Shown one piece after another: positions 1-9,849 of a stretch of 64,000 nt of DNA; positions within the stretch are counted from its first letter, which is position 1; each line of letters begins with the position of its first letter. Under the pieces are notes generated by a model. It was not told where the DNA came from, ran no database searches, and worked only from the letters and a program-made list of their open reading frames with translations. This DNA comes from G041200185 sp041200185 (lineage in GTDB: Bacteria; Pseudomonadota; Alphaproteobacteria; BNTO01): assembly GCA_041200185.1 (NCBI GenBank), contig CP165730.1:806001-870000 (forward strand), given 5' to 3'. The translations under genes were made by a program, and so were the position numbers.

Positions 1-146
1 TTTTGTCGGCTAACTCCGCCTTGAAACAGAGGAGTGATGGACGCAGCAAAAGAAAGACCTGAAAGAGTAACAGACAAAGCGAGCAAAGAGGTTGCACGCT
101 TAAGACGCTTATTGGAAGTCATAAATTTGATAGACATAGGTAACAT
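1..146 (-). CDS. N-terminal fragment of an exported protein, possibly BamA (runs off the left edge)
   Basis: An open frame on the minus strand starts at one of three in-frame ATGs (146, 137 or 122) and runs off the window. It begins with a basic stretch followed by a hydrophobic segment (TSLLALSVTLSGLSFAAS), a convincing Sec signal peptide with cleavage near SFA-A. It lies directly downstream of rseP on the same strand. In most proteobacteria that position is held by bamA, which also starts with a signal peptide. The visible 48 codons are too few to confirm BamA, so the identity rests on context only. No strong Shine-Dalgarno decides between the starts. Confidence 0.45.
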   Translation of the reverse strand, partial: MLPMSIKFMTSNKRLKRATSLLALSVTLSGLSFAASITPLFQGGVSRQ

Positions 147-290
147 CGCGAAAGAAGCAAATAACTATTTGTACTTCATGTAGAAACGTAAGTCAATGAG
201 AGATCAATGGGGCATAGCAACATTCCACAAAGATGGGCACAAATCCTAAAAGACTTATGCTCATACTCAAAAGTATGGCGGAGGCAGCGC

Positions 291-1433
291 TTACCGGAAG
301 ATAGACTTAAAGAAGTTGACGATCCCATCAACGAAGTGGAAGTGCACAAAGTCATTTCGCAGAGACCATAGCATCAAAAGAGCAACGCACCCCAAGCCGA
401 TCCTGTAGGACCATTCTATAAAATTTTCAGAGAGAGGACGTCGAAGGATCGTCTCAAGACCGTTCAAAAAGATACTTCCACCATCGAGAGCGGGAATAGG
501 CAGTAAGTTAAAGAACGCTAGGCTGAACGACAACATCCCTATGAAGTTAAGAACAGACAAGGCTCCCTGAGACATCGTTTTCTTCGCAGCACTACCGATG
601 GAGAAAACGCTCCCGAGTTTCGCGCCTGATTTCCCTGTAAAAGACCCAATGAGAGCGTTGACGGTGTTCGTCGTCATGTTCCAACAGTAGGATAGACTGT
701 AGGCAAAAGCCTGCAAGAAAGTCGCTTGTTCAAAAATAAGCTCGCCTCCTAGCGTAACGCCGAGGCTATGTTTGATGACCGTTTTGCCTTCAGTAGTGGT
801 TTCATAAAGAGCAAGGGGAAGAGTAACCTTCTCCTCACCCCGTTGAACAACAAGAGTGACATTTTTCCCGGCGAATCGTTTGAGAACGGTCGGCAATTGG
901 CTAAGAGTACGGACTTCTGCGTCATTAAGAGAGAGGATAACGTCACCAACGGCAAGGCCAGCCTTTTGAGCGGGAGAATCTTGCATAATTTCCTGTATTT
1001 TCGGGACACTATCAGGAATGCCCTTAAAGAACCCCATCCCCAATGTAATGAAAATCGTGAGAAGAATGTTAAATAGAGGACCGCCGAATGAAATCGCCAT
1101 ACGCTGAAAAGGAGTTTTTGAGGTAAGAGTTTTGGATTTATCCTCTTCTCTGACGTTGGAAAGATCCGCCTTAACGCTCGTGGCATCATCGTCTCCGAGC
1201 ATCATGACGTAACCGCCAAAGGGCAAGAGGCTTAGGCGCCACCTTGTTCCTTTCTTATCCGTCCAGCCGCAAAGCTCAGGACCAATACCAATAGAAAAGG
1301 TTTTGACTTGGACGCCGTTGTATCTAGCGATGAGAAAATGACCCATTTCATGAATGAAAACAATAACGGTAAGAACAATGATAAATGGCAGAGTGTTGGC
1401 CCCTAGATTCCACAACTTATCGATTATGTTCAT
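291..1433 (-). CDS. rseP: RseP site-2 intramembrane zinc metalloprotease
   Basis: A 380-residue M50-family protease of the inner membrane that cleaves membrane-anchored regulators such as anti-sigma factors within the bilayer. The zinc site HEMGH is at residues 28-32 in the first membrane segment. A PDZ domain follows (about 140-205; SPAQKAGLAVGDVILSLN). The C-terminal membrane part carries the second metal motif NLLPIPALDGG. Length and order match the family. The start codon overlaps the gyrA stop codon (ATGA), so the two genes are probably translationally coupled. rseP more often follows dxr, so this neighbourhood is rearranged. The fragment at 1-146 follows in the same direction. Confidence 0.97.
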   Translation of the reverse strand: MNIIDKLWNLGANTLPFIIVLTVIVFIHEMGHFLIARYNGVQVKTFSIGIGPELCGWTDKKGTRWRLSLLPFGGYVMMLGDDDATSVKADLSNVREEDKSKTLTSKTPFQRMAISFGGPLFNILLTIFITLGMGFFKGIPDSVPKIQEIMQDSPAQKAGLAVGDVILSLNDAEVRTLSQLPTVLKRFAGKNVTLVVQRGEEKVTLPLALYETTTEGKTVIKHSLGVTLGGELIFEQATFLQAFAYSLSYCWNMTTNTVNALIGSFTGKSGAKLGSVFSIGSAAKKTMSQGALSVLNFIGMLSFSLAFFNLLPIPALDGGSIFLNGLETILRRPLSENFIEWSYRIGLGCVALLMLWSLRNDFVHFHFVDGIVNFFKSIFR

Positions 1434-4168
1434 TCTTCTATCTCCCCCTTTTCTAAAGTAACTTCCTCTTCCGTACCCGCCGTGTGTGGCACGAGGCTTA
1501 CGGCGACGACCTTCTCTCCCTCGCTGACTCGGAAAACAATCACTCCCTGCGCAACCCGGCGCGTCACGCGGATGCCTCCCACGGGGCAGCGGATAAGTTG
1601 TCCGGAATCCGTCACTAGAATGATATCATCTTCTTCGTGAACAGGGAAAGAGGCGACAACATCGCCGTTTCTCTGGCTCATTTGGATACTCGAGACACCT
1701 TTTGTCCCTCGATTTGTCGTCCGATATTCGTAAGCCGAGGTTCGTTTTCCGAATCCTTTCTCAGTAATGGTTAAAATAAACTGCTCGTTTGCTGAAAGTT
1801 CAGCAAGACGCTCGGCACTCAGCGTTAGCGAGACCGAAGAAGCCACCTCGGCTCCATCATCCTCCTCTCCGCTATTCACAACCAACTCTTCATTGGACGA
1901 TTTGTGATAAGCCAAGCGCTCTTCCGCGGAAATATCTTGTGTCTTCAAAACACTCACATTAGTCACAACATCCCCCTCATCGAGGCGGATAGCTCGTACA
2001 CCGTTAGAATCGCGGCCTGAGAAAACGCGAACTCCCTTGATAGAGAATCGGTTGGCCATTCCCTTGGCGGTGGACACGAAGAGGTCATCATCTTCCGTTG
2101 CAAGACGGACACCGATCAAAGATTCGCCATCATCCATGCGAATGGCTTTCTTCCCTTTGCTCAAAATGCGAGAAAAATCGGCGATTTTATTACGTCTGAC
2201 GTTGCCGAATGACGTCATAAAGACGAGGAATTGCTCTTTTTGCGAAATCGACTGGTCAGCTCCGTCAGGCACGACAAGCACGGTAGAAATCTTTTCGTTT
2301 TCTTCGAGTGGAAAGAGATTAACAATGGCACGCCCTTTTGACTGAGGACCACCGAGGGGAAGTTGGTAAGTTTTAAGTGAATAGACCTGACCACGTGTTG
2401 AGAAGAAAAGGATGTTACTGTGAGTATTGGCAACAAAAACATCACTCACAACATCTTCTTCCTTTGTTGTCATGCCAGATCGGCCGCGTCCTCCACGTCG
2501 CTGAGATCGATAAGTCCCCAGAGGAACCCGTTTAATGTACCCCTCTAAGCTTACTGTTACGACCATATCTTCCCTCTGAATGAGGTCCTCGTCAGAAAAA
2601 TCTCCCGCTCCGTCCTCAATCACCGTACGGCGAGGTGTAGCGTATTTTTCTTTAACGGAAAGTAATTCCTGTCGAATGATTCCCATAACACGGGCTCGAG
2701 AAGCTAAAATGGCTAGATCTTCTTTGATTGTGTTTGAAAGTCCAGCAAGTTCATCGTGTATTTTTTGGCGCTCTAGTCCCGTCAGACGATGCAAACGAAG
2801 ATCGAGAATGGCATCAGCCTGTGCGACGGATAATTTGTAAAATCCCTGTTGCGGATCGTTTGGATCATCAACAAGACTCAGTAAAGGAAGAACCTCCTCA
2901 TTTCGCCATTCTCGCTCTAGGAGCTGGCTTTTTGCCGTCGGGCGGTCAGGTGCTTGACGGATCAGCCGAATAATGTCGTCTAGGTTGGCAAGGGCTGTGG
3001 CAAACCCCATTAAGACATGAGCTCTTTCGCGAGCACGATTCAGCTCAAAGCGTGTTCTCCGTCGAACAACATCTTCTCTGAAGGTCAAAAAGATCTCGAG
3101 CATCTTCTTTAGGGAGAGCTGCTCCGGCCGGCCATAAACCAAGGCTAACATGTTAAAGTTGAGGCCGATTTGGACAGGCGAATACCGATAGAGCTGGTTG
3201 AGAACCACGTCACTCACGGCATCCTTCTTAAGCTCGAGCACAATACGAACGCCATGGCGGTCGGATTCATCTCGGATATTACTGATGTCATTAATGATCT
3301 TCTCACGAACAAGCTCCGCGATGCGCTCAACCATACGTGCCTTGTTGACCTGATAGGGAATCTCTGTAATGACGATTGATTCTCGGCTGCCGTGTCCTCC
3401 TTCAATATGTGATTTACTGCGAATCAGAGCCGAGCCCCTCCCCGTCCGATAAGCCTGAAGCAATCCCCCTCGACCAAGGACGGTTCCTCCCGTTGGAAAA
3501 TCCGGCCCAGGAATGATTTGGATGAGGTCTTCAATTGAGAGGTCAGGGTCGTTGATCAAGGCGCAACAAGCATCAATAACCTCGCCAAGGTTGTGGGTAG
3601 GAATATACGTAGCCATACCGACGGCGATCCCGTTCGATCCGTTGACGAGCAGGTTAGGAAAACGAGCTGGTAAAACAGTCGGTTCCTCCAAAGAGTCGTC
3701 ATAGTTTGGTTGAAAATCCACGGTGTCGCAGTCGATATCATCGAGAAGTTCGCGAGAAATCCGAGCTAAACGAGCCTCTGTGTAACGTTGAGCAGCAGGT
3801 TGATCTCCATCCATCGACCCAAAGTTTCCTTGGCCATGAACAAGGGGAATTCCCATATTAAAATCCTGGGCTAATCGAGCCATAGCGTCATAAGTAGCTG
3901 CGTCTCCATGAGGGTGGTATTTTCCCATGACTTCACCAACAACGCGAGCAGACTTAACAGTGGCTTTGTTGTAGTCATAACCCGCCTCATTCATGGCATA
4001 GAGAATCCGCCGATGGACGGGCTTTAGACCGTCTCGAACGTCAGGCAAGGCACGCGAGACGATAACGCTCATGGCATAGTCCAGGTAAGCCCCCTTCATT
4101 TCCTCTTCGAGGGAAACAATCTGAATGTCGCTGTTTGCGCTGGAAGAAAAGGTCTCTTTGTTGGACAT
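1430..4168 (-). CDS. gyrA: DNA gyrase subunit A
   Basis: A 912-residue gyrase A, the DNA-cleaving subunit that forms A2B2 with GyrB and introduces negative supercoils. The catalytic tyrosine is Y129 in QRYTEARL. The GyrA box needed for wrapping is present (QRRGGRGRSG, about residue 560), followed by the beta-pinwheel C-terminal domain. The C-terminal domain has an acidic insertion around NSGEEDDGAE. In the quinolone-resistance region the motif is HPHGDAATYD, with Ala (residue 90) at the position of E. coli Ser83 and Asp (94) at Asp87. The stop overlaps the rseP start. The family assignment is secure. Confidence 0.98.
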   Translation of the reverse strand: MSNKETFSSSANSDIQIVSLEEEMKGAYLDYAMSVIVSRALPDVRDGLKPVHRRILYAMNEAGYDYNKATVKSARVVGEVMGKYHPHGDAATYDAMARLAQDFNMGIPLVHGQGNFGSMDGDQPAAQRYTEARLARISRELLDDIDCDTVDFQPNYDDSLEEPTVLPARFPNLLVNGSNGIAVGMATYIPTHNLGEVIDACCALINDPDLSIEDLIQIIPGPDFPTGGTVLGRGGLLQAYRTGRGSALIRSKSHIEGGHGSRESIVITEIPYQVNKARMVERIAELVREKIINDISNIRDESDRHGVRIVLELKKDAVSDVVLNQLYRYSPVQIGLNFNMLALVYGRPEQLSLKKMLEIFLTFREDVVRRRTRFELNRARERAHVLMGFATALANLDDIIRLIRQAPDRPTAKSQLLEREWRNEEVLPLLSLVDDPNDPQQGFYKLSVAQADAILDLRLHRLTGLERQKIHDELAGLSNTIKEDLAILASRARVMGIIRQELLSVKEKYATPRRTVIEDGAGDFSDEDLIQREDMVVTVSLEGYIKRVPLGTYRSQRRGGRGRSGMTTKEEDVVSDVFVANTHSNILFFSTRGQVYSLKTYQLPLGGPQSKGRAIVNLFPLEENEKISTVLVVPDGADQSISQKEQFLVFMTSFGNVRRNKIADFSRILSKGKKAIRMDDGESLIGVRLATEDDDLFVSTAKGMANRFSIKGVRVFSGRDSNGVRAIRLDEGDVVTNVSVLKTQDISAEERLAYHKSSNEELVVNSGEEDDGAEVASSVSLTLSAERLAELSANEQFILTITEKGFGKRTSAYEYRTTNRGTKGVSSIQMSQRNGDVVASFPVHEEDDIILVTDSGQLIRCPVGGIRVTRRVAQGVIVFRVSEGEKVVAVSLVPHTAGTEEEVTLEKGEIEE

Positions 4169-4943
4169 ATACGGGAGCCTGCGGCTTTCAAAACAACGAG
4201 TTAGTGTAGCATTTACGCCGCCAAAAAGCTATGCCAGTCCCATTGCGGATGATGAGATGGTCTATACACCACCGTGAGCGAAAAATTGTAAATACAGTTT
4301 GAAGTGAACAGTTTGAAGTGAATATATTAAGTATAATTGGTGATTGTATTTGTTTTAATCAGAGTTATAGTATAAACTTATGTGGTCTAAAGAAGAATTA
4401 CAAGTCGAAGACAAAATGTTAATTCTTAAAGGTAGCTTTTTTCTGGAGTTAAAAAGCTTCGCGAAGAGGGGTTTAAGATTCTAGGCGTGATTCAGATGTT
4501 CGAGGTAAAACCAGACACCGATTCAAGCTGTATGGTACAGGTCCAGAGAAGATAGCTGACAGCAAAAGTCGGTCCTTGAATCTCCACGAAGAGCACCTCC
4601 ATAGTTTTTGGATTCCGTGATTCGATCCCAATCAGGATGCAATTTGAGAATTATCGGATGAGGACCAGGACAAAAATTTTGTGCTACATGTTGAGGTGAT
4701 GGTAGAATAGCGTTCTCGCACGACAACGTATACTTAAACTATTCCGGGTCGAAACCAAGGTGTGAAAATAAGTTTTGTAGAAGGGTTATTTGCCGATTTT
4801 AAGGGATACGACAGCTGATTTCCAAGGTTTTGATAAAACCCGCAGAAGAATCATCCTTCCTTACAAGAGGAGGGGTGAGTTGAGCACAGAAAAAGAGAGA
4901 GGGGCAAGCCCTCCTTTCCGCTTCTGTTTTAAGAAACCTTATC
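4169..4943. other. Intergenic region, no gene recognised
   Basis: About 775 bases upstream of gyrA hold only short open frames without a Shine-Dalgarno or family resemblance. An AT-rich stretch around 4260-4450 may contain the gyrA promoter. I found nothing else to support. Confidence 0.55.
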
Positions 4944-5222
4944 TCAATGTTTGGGTAGAACGCCGTATTCCTGAGGGATTTCATTGTATTTCGCATCAAT
5001 CTCTTTGTCCCTTTGGTCTAAGACAGCTCTTCTCTCATCAAGCGTCTCCCGACGTTCACGTTCCTGAGCGTAATTATCAGAAATTCGCTTTTGGAGGGCA
5101 CTCTCTTCAAGGGACGGAAAGATATCCCAAAGATCGGTACTTAACTTATAAGGGTAATCCTTTGAGCAATCTATACACAGATTCCCTTCAAAATACAGCC
5201 CAGAGCTCTCATTTCTGATCAT
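4944..5222 (-). CDS. Hypothetical protein, possibly a gene fragment
   Basis: A 92-codon frame. The first 40 residues contain a CxxC (CIDC). The rest is strongly charged and probably coiled coil (EESALQKRISDNYAQERER, then DERRAVLDQRDKEIDAKY). I recognise no family. No ribosome binding site precedes the ATG and there is no operon partner, so this may be the 3' remnant of a longer gene. The helical composition is more protein-like than the neighbouring frames, which is the only reason for listing it. Confidence 0.25.
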   Translation of the reverse strand: MIRNESSGLYFEGNLCIDCSKDYPYKLSTDLWDIFPSLEESALQKRISDNYAQERERRETLDERRAVLDQRDKEIDAKYNEIPQEYGVLPKH

Positions 5223-5403
5223 ATTATGAGAACGTTCTAATGCACCTTATTTACATTCGAAGAAATCAGCAACATGACGAATTTTAAAAATTGGCTGAGA
5301 CGCGAAATACTACACAGACAGCAACAAATGCTACCGGGCCTGCATGCTAGTTGAGTTCATTATCGGAAATAAACAACGAACTTGTGACGTATGTTGTGCA
5401 GGC

Positions 5404-6156
5404 CTAACTCTGTGTAAAAACTTCTACACCGGTAGACGTTACGCCAAGACTGTGCTCGTATTGTGCAGATAGGGAGTGGTCTCGCGTCACAGCCGTCCAT
5501 CCGTCAGAGAGGAGTTTTGTTTCACATTTCCCTGCGTTAACCATGGGTTCGATCGTAAAAAACATCCCTTCTTCGAGGACTACGCCTTCACCAGATCGAC
5601 CGAAGTGGGGGACCTGTGGCTCGTCATGAAAAACACGGCCAAGACCATGACCACAGTAATCGCGTACGACAGAAAATCGTTCGGCTTCAACAAATGCCTG
5701 AATAAAATGACCGATATCCCCAAGAGTGACTCCTGGCCGAACTAAGTCAATTGACTTCATGAGGGCATCGTACGTGACCTGCATCAACCTTTCAGCCAAG
5801 CGGGAGATTTTACCGACAGCAAACATCCGACTGGTATCCCCATACCACCCCTTCAGAATGACAGTAATATCGATATTCAGAATGTCGCCATTGCGCAATT
5901 GACGAGCACAGGGGATACCATGGCAAACGACATGATTCAGGGAGATACACGTGGATTTGGGAAAACCTTTGTAGTTCAAAGGAGCGGGAATAGCATCATG
6001 ACTTATGATGTAATCGTGACAACGCTGGTCGAGCTCTTCTGTCGTGACACCTTCCTGAACGAAGGGGGTAATAAAATCAAGCACGTCCGAAGCTAACTTT
6101 CCAGCAGCTCGCATACCTTGAAAATCTTCAGACTTGTAAAGGGGAATAGGTACCAT
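5404..6156 (-). CDS. map: Methionine aminopeptidase, type I
   Basis: A 250-residue cytoplasmic metallopeptidase that removes the initiator methionine. All five metal ligands of the pita-bread fold are visible: D96 (NIDITV), D107 (YGDTSR), the His of CGHGLGRVFHDEP (about 170), the Glu of FTIEPMV (about 204) and the Glu of QYEHSLGV (about 235). The substrate-binding H79 lies in VVCHGIP. Length is normal for a type I enzyme without an N-terminal extension. The gene is monocistronic here, with an IS5-family element a short way upstream. Confidence 0.97.
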   Translation of the reverse strand: MVPIPLYKSEDFQGMRAAGKLASDVLDFITPFVQEGVTTEELDQRCHDYIISHDAIPAPLNYKGFPKSTCISLNHVVCHGIPCARQLRNGDILNIDITVILKGWYGDTSRMFAVGKISRLAERLMQVTYDALMKSIDLVRPGVTLGDIGHFIQAFVEAERFSVVRDYCGHGLGRVFHDEPQVPHFGRSGEGVVLEEGMFFTIEPMVNAGKCETKLLSDGWTAVTRDHSLSAQYEHSLGVTSTGVEVFTQS

Positions 6157-6332
6157 GCTTCGTCAAACCCACTAGACAACCCGACCACAGGTAATCACGA
6201 TTTCGGAAGAAAATCTAGGGGGTAAGCGAGACGGGAAGGGTAACATGCAGGAAGAAGGGCCCCGAGAGTTGCTAGGCTAAACAGAGCACAAGTGCGAGAA
6301 CCAGGTTCGAATACTTGTCAATATCATTACTC

Positions 6333-7173
6333 CTAGATTCTGTTGACATTTAAATAGGGTAGAATGCTCTGCGAGGAACTTTACAAAACCGAGATTTTCC
6401 ATGACAGCCCTTCATCGACACGACATTTCAGACCAACTTTGGAACAAAATTGAGCCTCTTTGCGTAGGACGTAAAGATCAGCCAGGACGAACAGCGAAGG
6501 ATAATAGACTTTTTATCAATGCTGTCCTTTTCGTCATACATGAGGGGGGTTCTTGGAGAAGTCTTCCTCCTGAATACGGAAAATGGAACACTGTTTTTCA
6601 GAGATTTCGGCGCGCAAAAGAAGGGTATATGGCAAAAAATGATGGAAATTTTATGGAAACATTCTGAGTGAGAATCCCTTATGTTAGATTCAACTTTTAT
6701 CAAAATGCAACTTTCTGCCGCCGGAGCCAAAGGAGGCCATCAAGCGCTTGGGCGCTCAAAAGGAGGCTCACAAGTCAACTGCATTGGGCCGTGGATGAGG
6801 CTGGTCTTCCCGTCCGATTTGTTATGACAGATGGCGTCACAGCAGACGGCAAAACAGCTTGGCAGCTTATTCAAGGAATGAAAGCAGAGCGCTTGATAGC
6901 CGACAAAGCTTACGATTCGCAGGAGATTTTGAATGCAGGGACTTTTATGGGGATGGAAGTTTGTATTCCACCCAGAAAGAGCAGAAAAATTCAACGAGAA
7001 AGAGATAAAGATCTCTATAAGACGCGTAGGCTTGTCGAAAATGCATTTTTAAAATTAAAAAGATTGAGGGGGATTTCTACGAGATACTGCAAAACTGTGG
7101 CCTCGTTCTTTGCCGCCATTTGTTTGGCCTGCGTGGTGATTGGGTGGATACAATAAATGTCAACAGTGTCTAG
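6333..7173 (+). mobile_element. IS5-family insertion sequence, degenerate copy
   Basis: An about 841-bp element bounded by imperfect inverted repeats. The left end reads CTAGA-tt-CTGTTGACATTTA and the right end, read inward, CTAGA-ca-CTGTTGACATTTA. The outer CTAG on both sides is probably target or target duplication. It matches the copy at 27649-28497 in length, ends and coding sequence. The transposase gene is broken, so this copy could move only in trans. Confidence 0.85.
6401..7156 (+). pseudogene. IS5-family (DDE) transposase, frameshifted and interrupted
   Basis: The N-terminal part (MTALHRHDISDQLWNKIEP, then GKWNTVFQRFRR) and the C-terminal part (AVDEAGLPVRFVMTDG, then KTRRLVENAFLKLKRLRGISTRY) are those of an IS5-type DDE transposase. 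Compared with the copy at 27720, two bases appear lost in the RRW codon region near 6610, and TGA replaces a sense codon at 6665-6667, so the catalytic half is out of frame. A further -1 shift near 6770-6790 is shared with the other copy and is probably the programmed frameshift of this IS group. Confidence 0.85.
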
Positions 7174-7407
7174 CCATTTTTAGGATATCATTCGCATAGT
7201 TATCCCTTTTGCTTAGTGTTTTTTACAATAATTTCATTGCGGAACTGCTCTAAGTACAACCCTTTTAGGTAGATTTCTCCATGTGATCTTCTGCGTTCAG
7301 CCTTGGAAGAGGAAAACAAGCAGCTTAAAAAAATCATTTCATTTATTTAAGAAGGTTGATACACTACCCCAGTTACTGGTTTCTAATTATTTTTTTAGGA
7401 GGTTCTT

Positions 7408-8131
7408 ATGAACATAAAATATCTACTTTTATCTTCTGCAGTTTTGAGTAGTGTTTCAGCCATCGCGTCTGACCGACCAAGCCAAGCACTTCATGGAGAC
7501 ATAACTCAAAATCCTAGCGAACAAGTTGTGGAGGCTAGGGTATCTGTCCGCTCACTAGATTTTGATGACCTTTTTGACAGATACAGCGAGGAAAAGTTGC
7601 GTTTCCTTCGTATGAGATATCCTGATAACGATCCATCTCAAGATGAATTTAAAACAAATCCGGAATGGCCCCATGCAGAGGAAGAGGCATTTATGGATTG
7701 CTCAGCCTTATTCCGATGAAACGCAGAGGATCTACTCGAAATTTTATTTTAAAATCAATATGTTGGAGTGCGTGCTCAGTGATATTCAGCATCCGGAACG
7801 TTTTTGGGTGAATCGTGAATATGCCCTTCAAGAGTTGGGAGGTTACATAAAGAATTTCGAGAAGAGGTCGAGGGGGCGTACTGTTCCTAATTTTGCTAAC
7901 TATGACGAAAGATGGACTCGTGAGTTTCTTAGCGATAAGGAACTTGAACGTAAGAATACCGCCTACTATAAAGAAACGTGGCAAATGTTAGAAGAAATGT
8001 GTCAAACAGCCATAGCCAACACCAAAGCGCAGCGCGATGCCGAAGTACATCAATTGTCACTGCGTTACTGCAACGATGCGTGCTATAGCATCGTCGAAAA
8101 AGTAATTTCTCTCAACAAAAAACACACCTAA
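7408..8131 (+). pseudogene. Small exported protein of unknown family, frameshifted
   Basis: A strong Shine-Dalgarno (AGGAGG, 5 nt spacing) precedes the ATG at 7408. The protein opens with a clear signal peptide (MNIKYLLLSSAVLSSVSAIAS). The frame stops at 7719, but a second frame (usable from about 7700) continues as a helical, charged polypeptide to 8131. The two join if one base is gained or lost around 7700-7715. The intact product would be about 240 residues. I recognise no family. The last 69 bases are duplicated at 46429-46497 upstream of trxB, showing that this gene once stood next to trxB. The IS5-family copy ends 234 bp upstream. Confidence 0.6.
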
Positions 8132-8436
8132 TGGAAAAATGTAAGAAAACGTATCTCACTATAAGGTCAGGGGTTGCCTATATTTTAAAGCGTATCTGGC
8201 AACCCTGATGGAGTGCTATCAACTACTCAACTATGCTACTCTTCTGCTGAGGAAAGAGAAAGCTCTAGATGATGTCTGCTGGAAATGCGGCGTGACTTCG
8301 AGGAAAAGGTGCAACATATTTCTATTTTGATCATAGGTTCGGGGCCAGCGGGTTGCACGGCAGCCATTTACGCAGCCCGTGCGGGGATGCCTCCGCTTGT
8401 TTTTGCTAGAGCCCAGGTGGGAGGACAGCTCATTCA
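8063..8436 (+). repeat. Segmental duplication, inverted copy of 46122-46497
   Basis: These 374 bases repeat the reverse complement of 46122-46497, with few differences at the left end and more towards the right. The block holds the 3' end of the exported-protein gene, the intergenic region and the first about 43 codons of trxB. Similarity ends abruptly at both edges. Confidence 0.85.
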
Positions 8437-8452
8437 AGTGGATTGTAGCTAA
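8309..8452 (+). pseudogene. Truncated thioredoxin reductase (N-terminal 47 codons)
   Basis: From a GTG at 8309 the frame encodes the FAD-binding start of TrxB (ISILIIGSGPAGCTAAIYA, then GGQLIQ) and stops after VDCS. It matches residues 4-43 of the intact trxB at 45309-46247 and lacks the redox-active CATC and the NADPH domain, so it cannot function. Confidence 0.85.
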
Positions 8453-9096
8453 TCGATGTTTTTACAGATCAAACGTTGGCTTTGTTGTAAACGATTGAGC
8501 CAAGTTTATTGGACTCTGAGTAGTAGACATTCTACCTTAGACCTTGCCCGTGTCTTGAACGTTGGACGACAGTGTGATGAGCATTTTGAGACGCTATTTA
8601 CATTTTTTTACATTTGCTATCTAATTTTCTGAAGAATATTTTGCGAACTTTTTCTGTTCTGGAGCCAACTGTCCAAAACAGAAAACTGCAATGGCTCTGC
8701 CCCACAGCGTCTCACACCCGCGTTTTCGAATCTTTTTTTGGTATATGTCTTCTGCCCGTCCTTCGAAAACTTGGAGATGACCCGATTTGTCGACTTTGGG
8801 GGCAACGGCAGACCTGCTCATGCTTCTCATGCTGAAACATCTACGACATTTAGATGTCCTCCATGGAAACGGTTTTGTTTAGCACTTTCAACTCGAGACA
8901 CAACGAAAACAGTGAGAACATCTGAACCTTTTCTTACTTCGAATGGATTCAGTTTTTCGCACAACGAACCGCTTTAGATCTTTCGATAAAACGTAGTCAC
9001 CAATGGCCTCACGAGGACATGCTAGTTGGTCCGAAGCTTCGACTGTCCTCGTAATCCCAAAAAGAACTTAGAGTCTAGAAAAAGGAGGTCCCAAAA
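8453..9096. other. Intergenic region, no gene recognised
   Basis: The open frames here (for example around 8614-8977) lack ribosome binding sites and read as noise in every frame. A good Shine-Dalgarno at the right end belongs to the small frame at 9097. Confidence 0.55.
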
Positions 9097-9216
9097 TTGT
9101 CAAAAGTAAACAAATTAATCGAAAAAAAGAAAAATTTACATATAAAAATGCGACAATATAATGTAAAAACGCCTGAACTCTTAGGCGGATCCAAGGTCCT
9201 TCAAGACAAGACATAA
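9097..9216 (+). CDS. Candidate small basic protein with a TTG start (39 residues)
   Basis: AAAGGAGG lies 8 nt before a TTG that opens a 39-residue, lysine-rich frame (starts SKVNKLIEKKKNLHIK, ends GGSKVLQDKT). No ATG is available at the start. A very good ribosome binding site in an AT-rich stretch is the main support. Another small frame follows 6 nt after the stop, so the two may be co-translated. Function unknown; it may be noise. Confidence 0.35.
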   Translation: MSKVNKLIEKKKNLHIKMRQYNVKTPELLGGSKVLQDKT

Positions 9217-9222
9217 TTTACA

Positions 9223-9525
9223 ATGTTAGAATCCAAACAAATAGCGATCCGATATACCAAAGAGAGGGAGTTTACGCTAATTCGGGGACTAAGAGGATTG
9301 ATAAAGTTCCCAGGACAAAATTATTCAATGACAGGGATTGACGAGCTAAGGAGGCCTAAAATCGGATCAAAGGCTTTTTTGGGACAGGAGTCTTGTAGAA
9401 TTTGTATTATTGATACGAACAACAATCCTAGAAGGTATCAAGAAATATTTGGCAAAAAATCTCATTGGGGGTCTATATGGATAAAAAGTAATAATTTGAT
9501 TCAAAATACAACTAAGAAAGTTTAG
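9223..9525 (+). CDS. Hypothetical basic protein (100 residues)
   Basis: An ATG frame 6 nt after the preceding small frame. The product is basic and soluble, with no membrane segment or signal peptide (LIRGLRGLIKFPGQNYSM; SCRICIIDTNNNPRRYQE). No family recognised and no strong ribosome binding site of its own. If real, it is probably translated together with the 9097 frame. Codon use is more AT-rich than in fabZ/ftsK downstream, which would fit transfer or decay. Confidence 0.35.
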   Translation: MLESKQIAIRYTKEREFTLIRGLRGLIKFPGQNYSMTGIDELRRPKIGSKAFLGQESCRICIIDTNNNPRRYQEIFGKKSHWGSIWIKSNNLIQNTTKKV

Positions 9526-9849
9526 AACCATTCAAAATTACTTGATGTTTTTATCGAAATATGTTAGCACTCCAATGTGGGTTTGTAGTGGGCTCATAAA
9601 GCCACAGGTAATTTTACCTATTACCTCAATACCTTGCCCCGATTATACCTTTGGTAAAGCTAAACGTCCCATTTCATGCTTATCTTGATTTATAATCCGT
9701 ATTATAAAATTTATCAGTATTTATACTACCGTTCACCTCACTTTTGTAAGTGTACGGTTGTTTATCGTGCCTCATGGTCGAAGTTTCCCTCTAGAATCAA
9801 ATGGAACAGAGTGGCATAATGATCCCGCCTAGTTTTGAGTTGATTTCAC
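9526..9849. other. Intergenic region upstream of fabZ
   Basis: No open frame of note. It presumably holds the fabZ-ftsK promoter, but I cannot single out a convincing -35/-10 pair. Confidence 0.5.

Noticed and set aside
749..1189. 146-codon frame within rseP
   Set aside because: Lies in another frame of rseP, which has all its motifs. No ribosome binding site or family.
4790..5218. 142-codon plus-strand frame opposite the 4944-5222 frame
   Set aside because: No family or ribosome binding site; composition suggests a shadow of the minus-strand frame.
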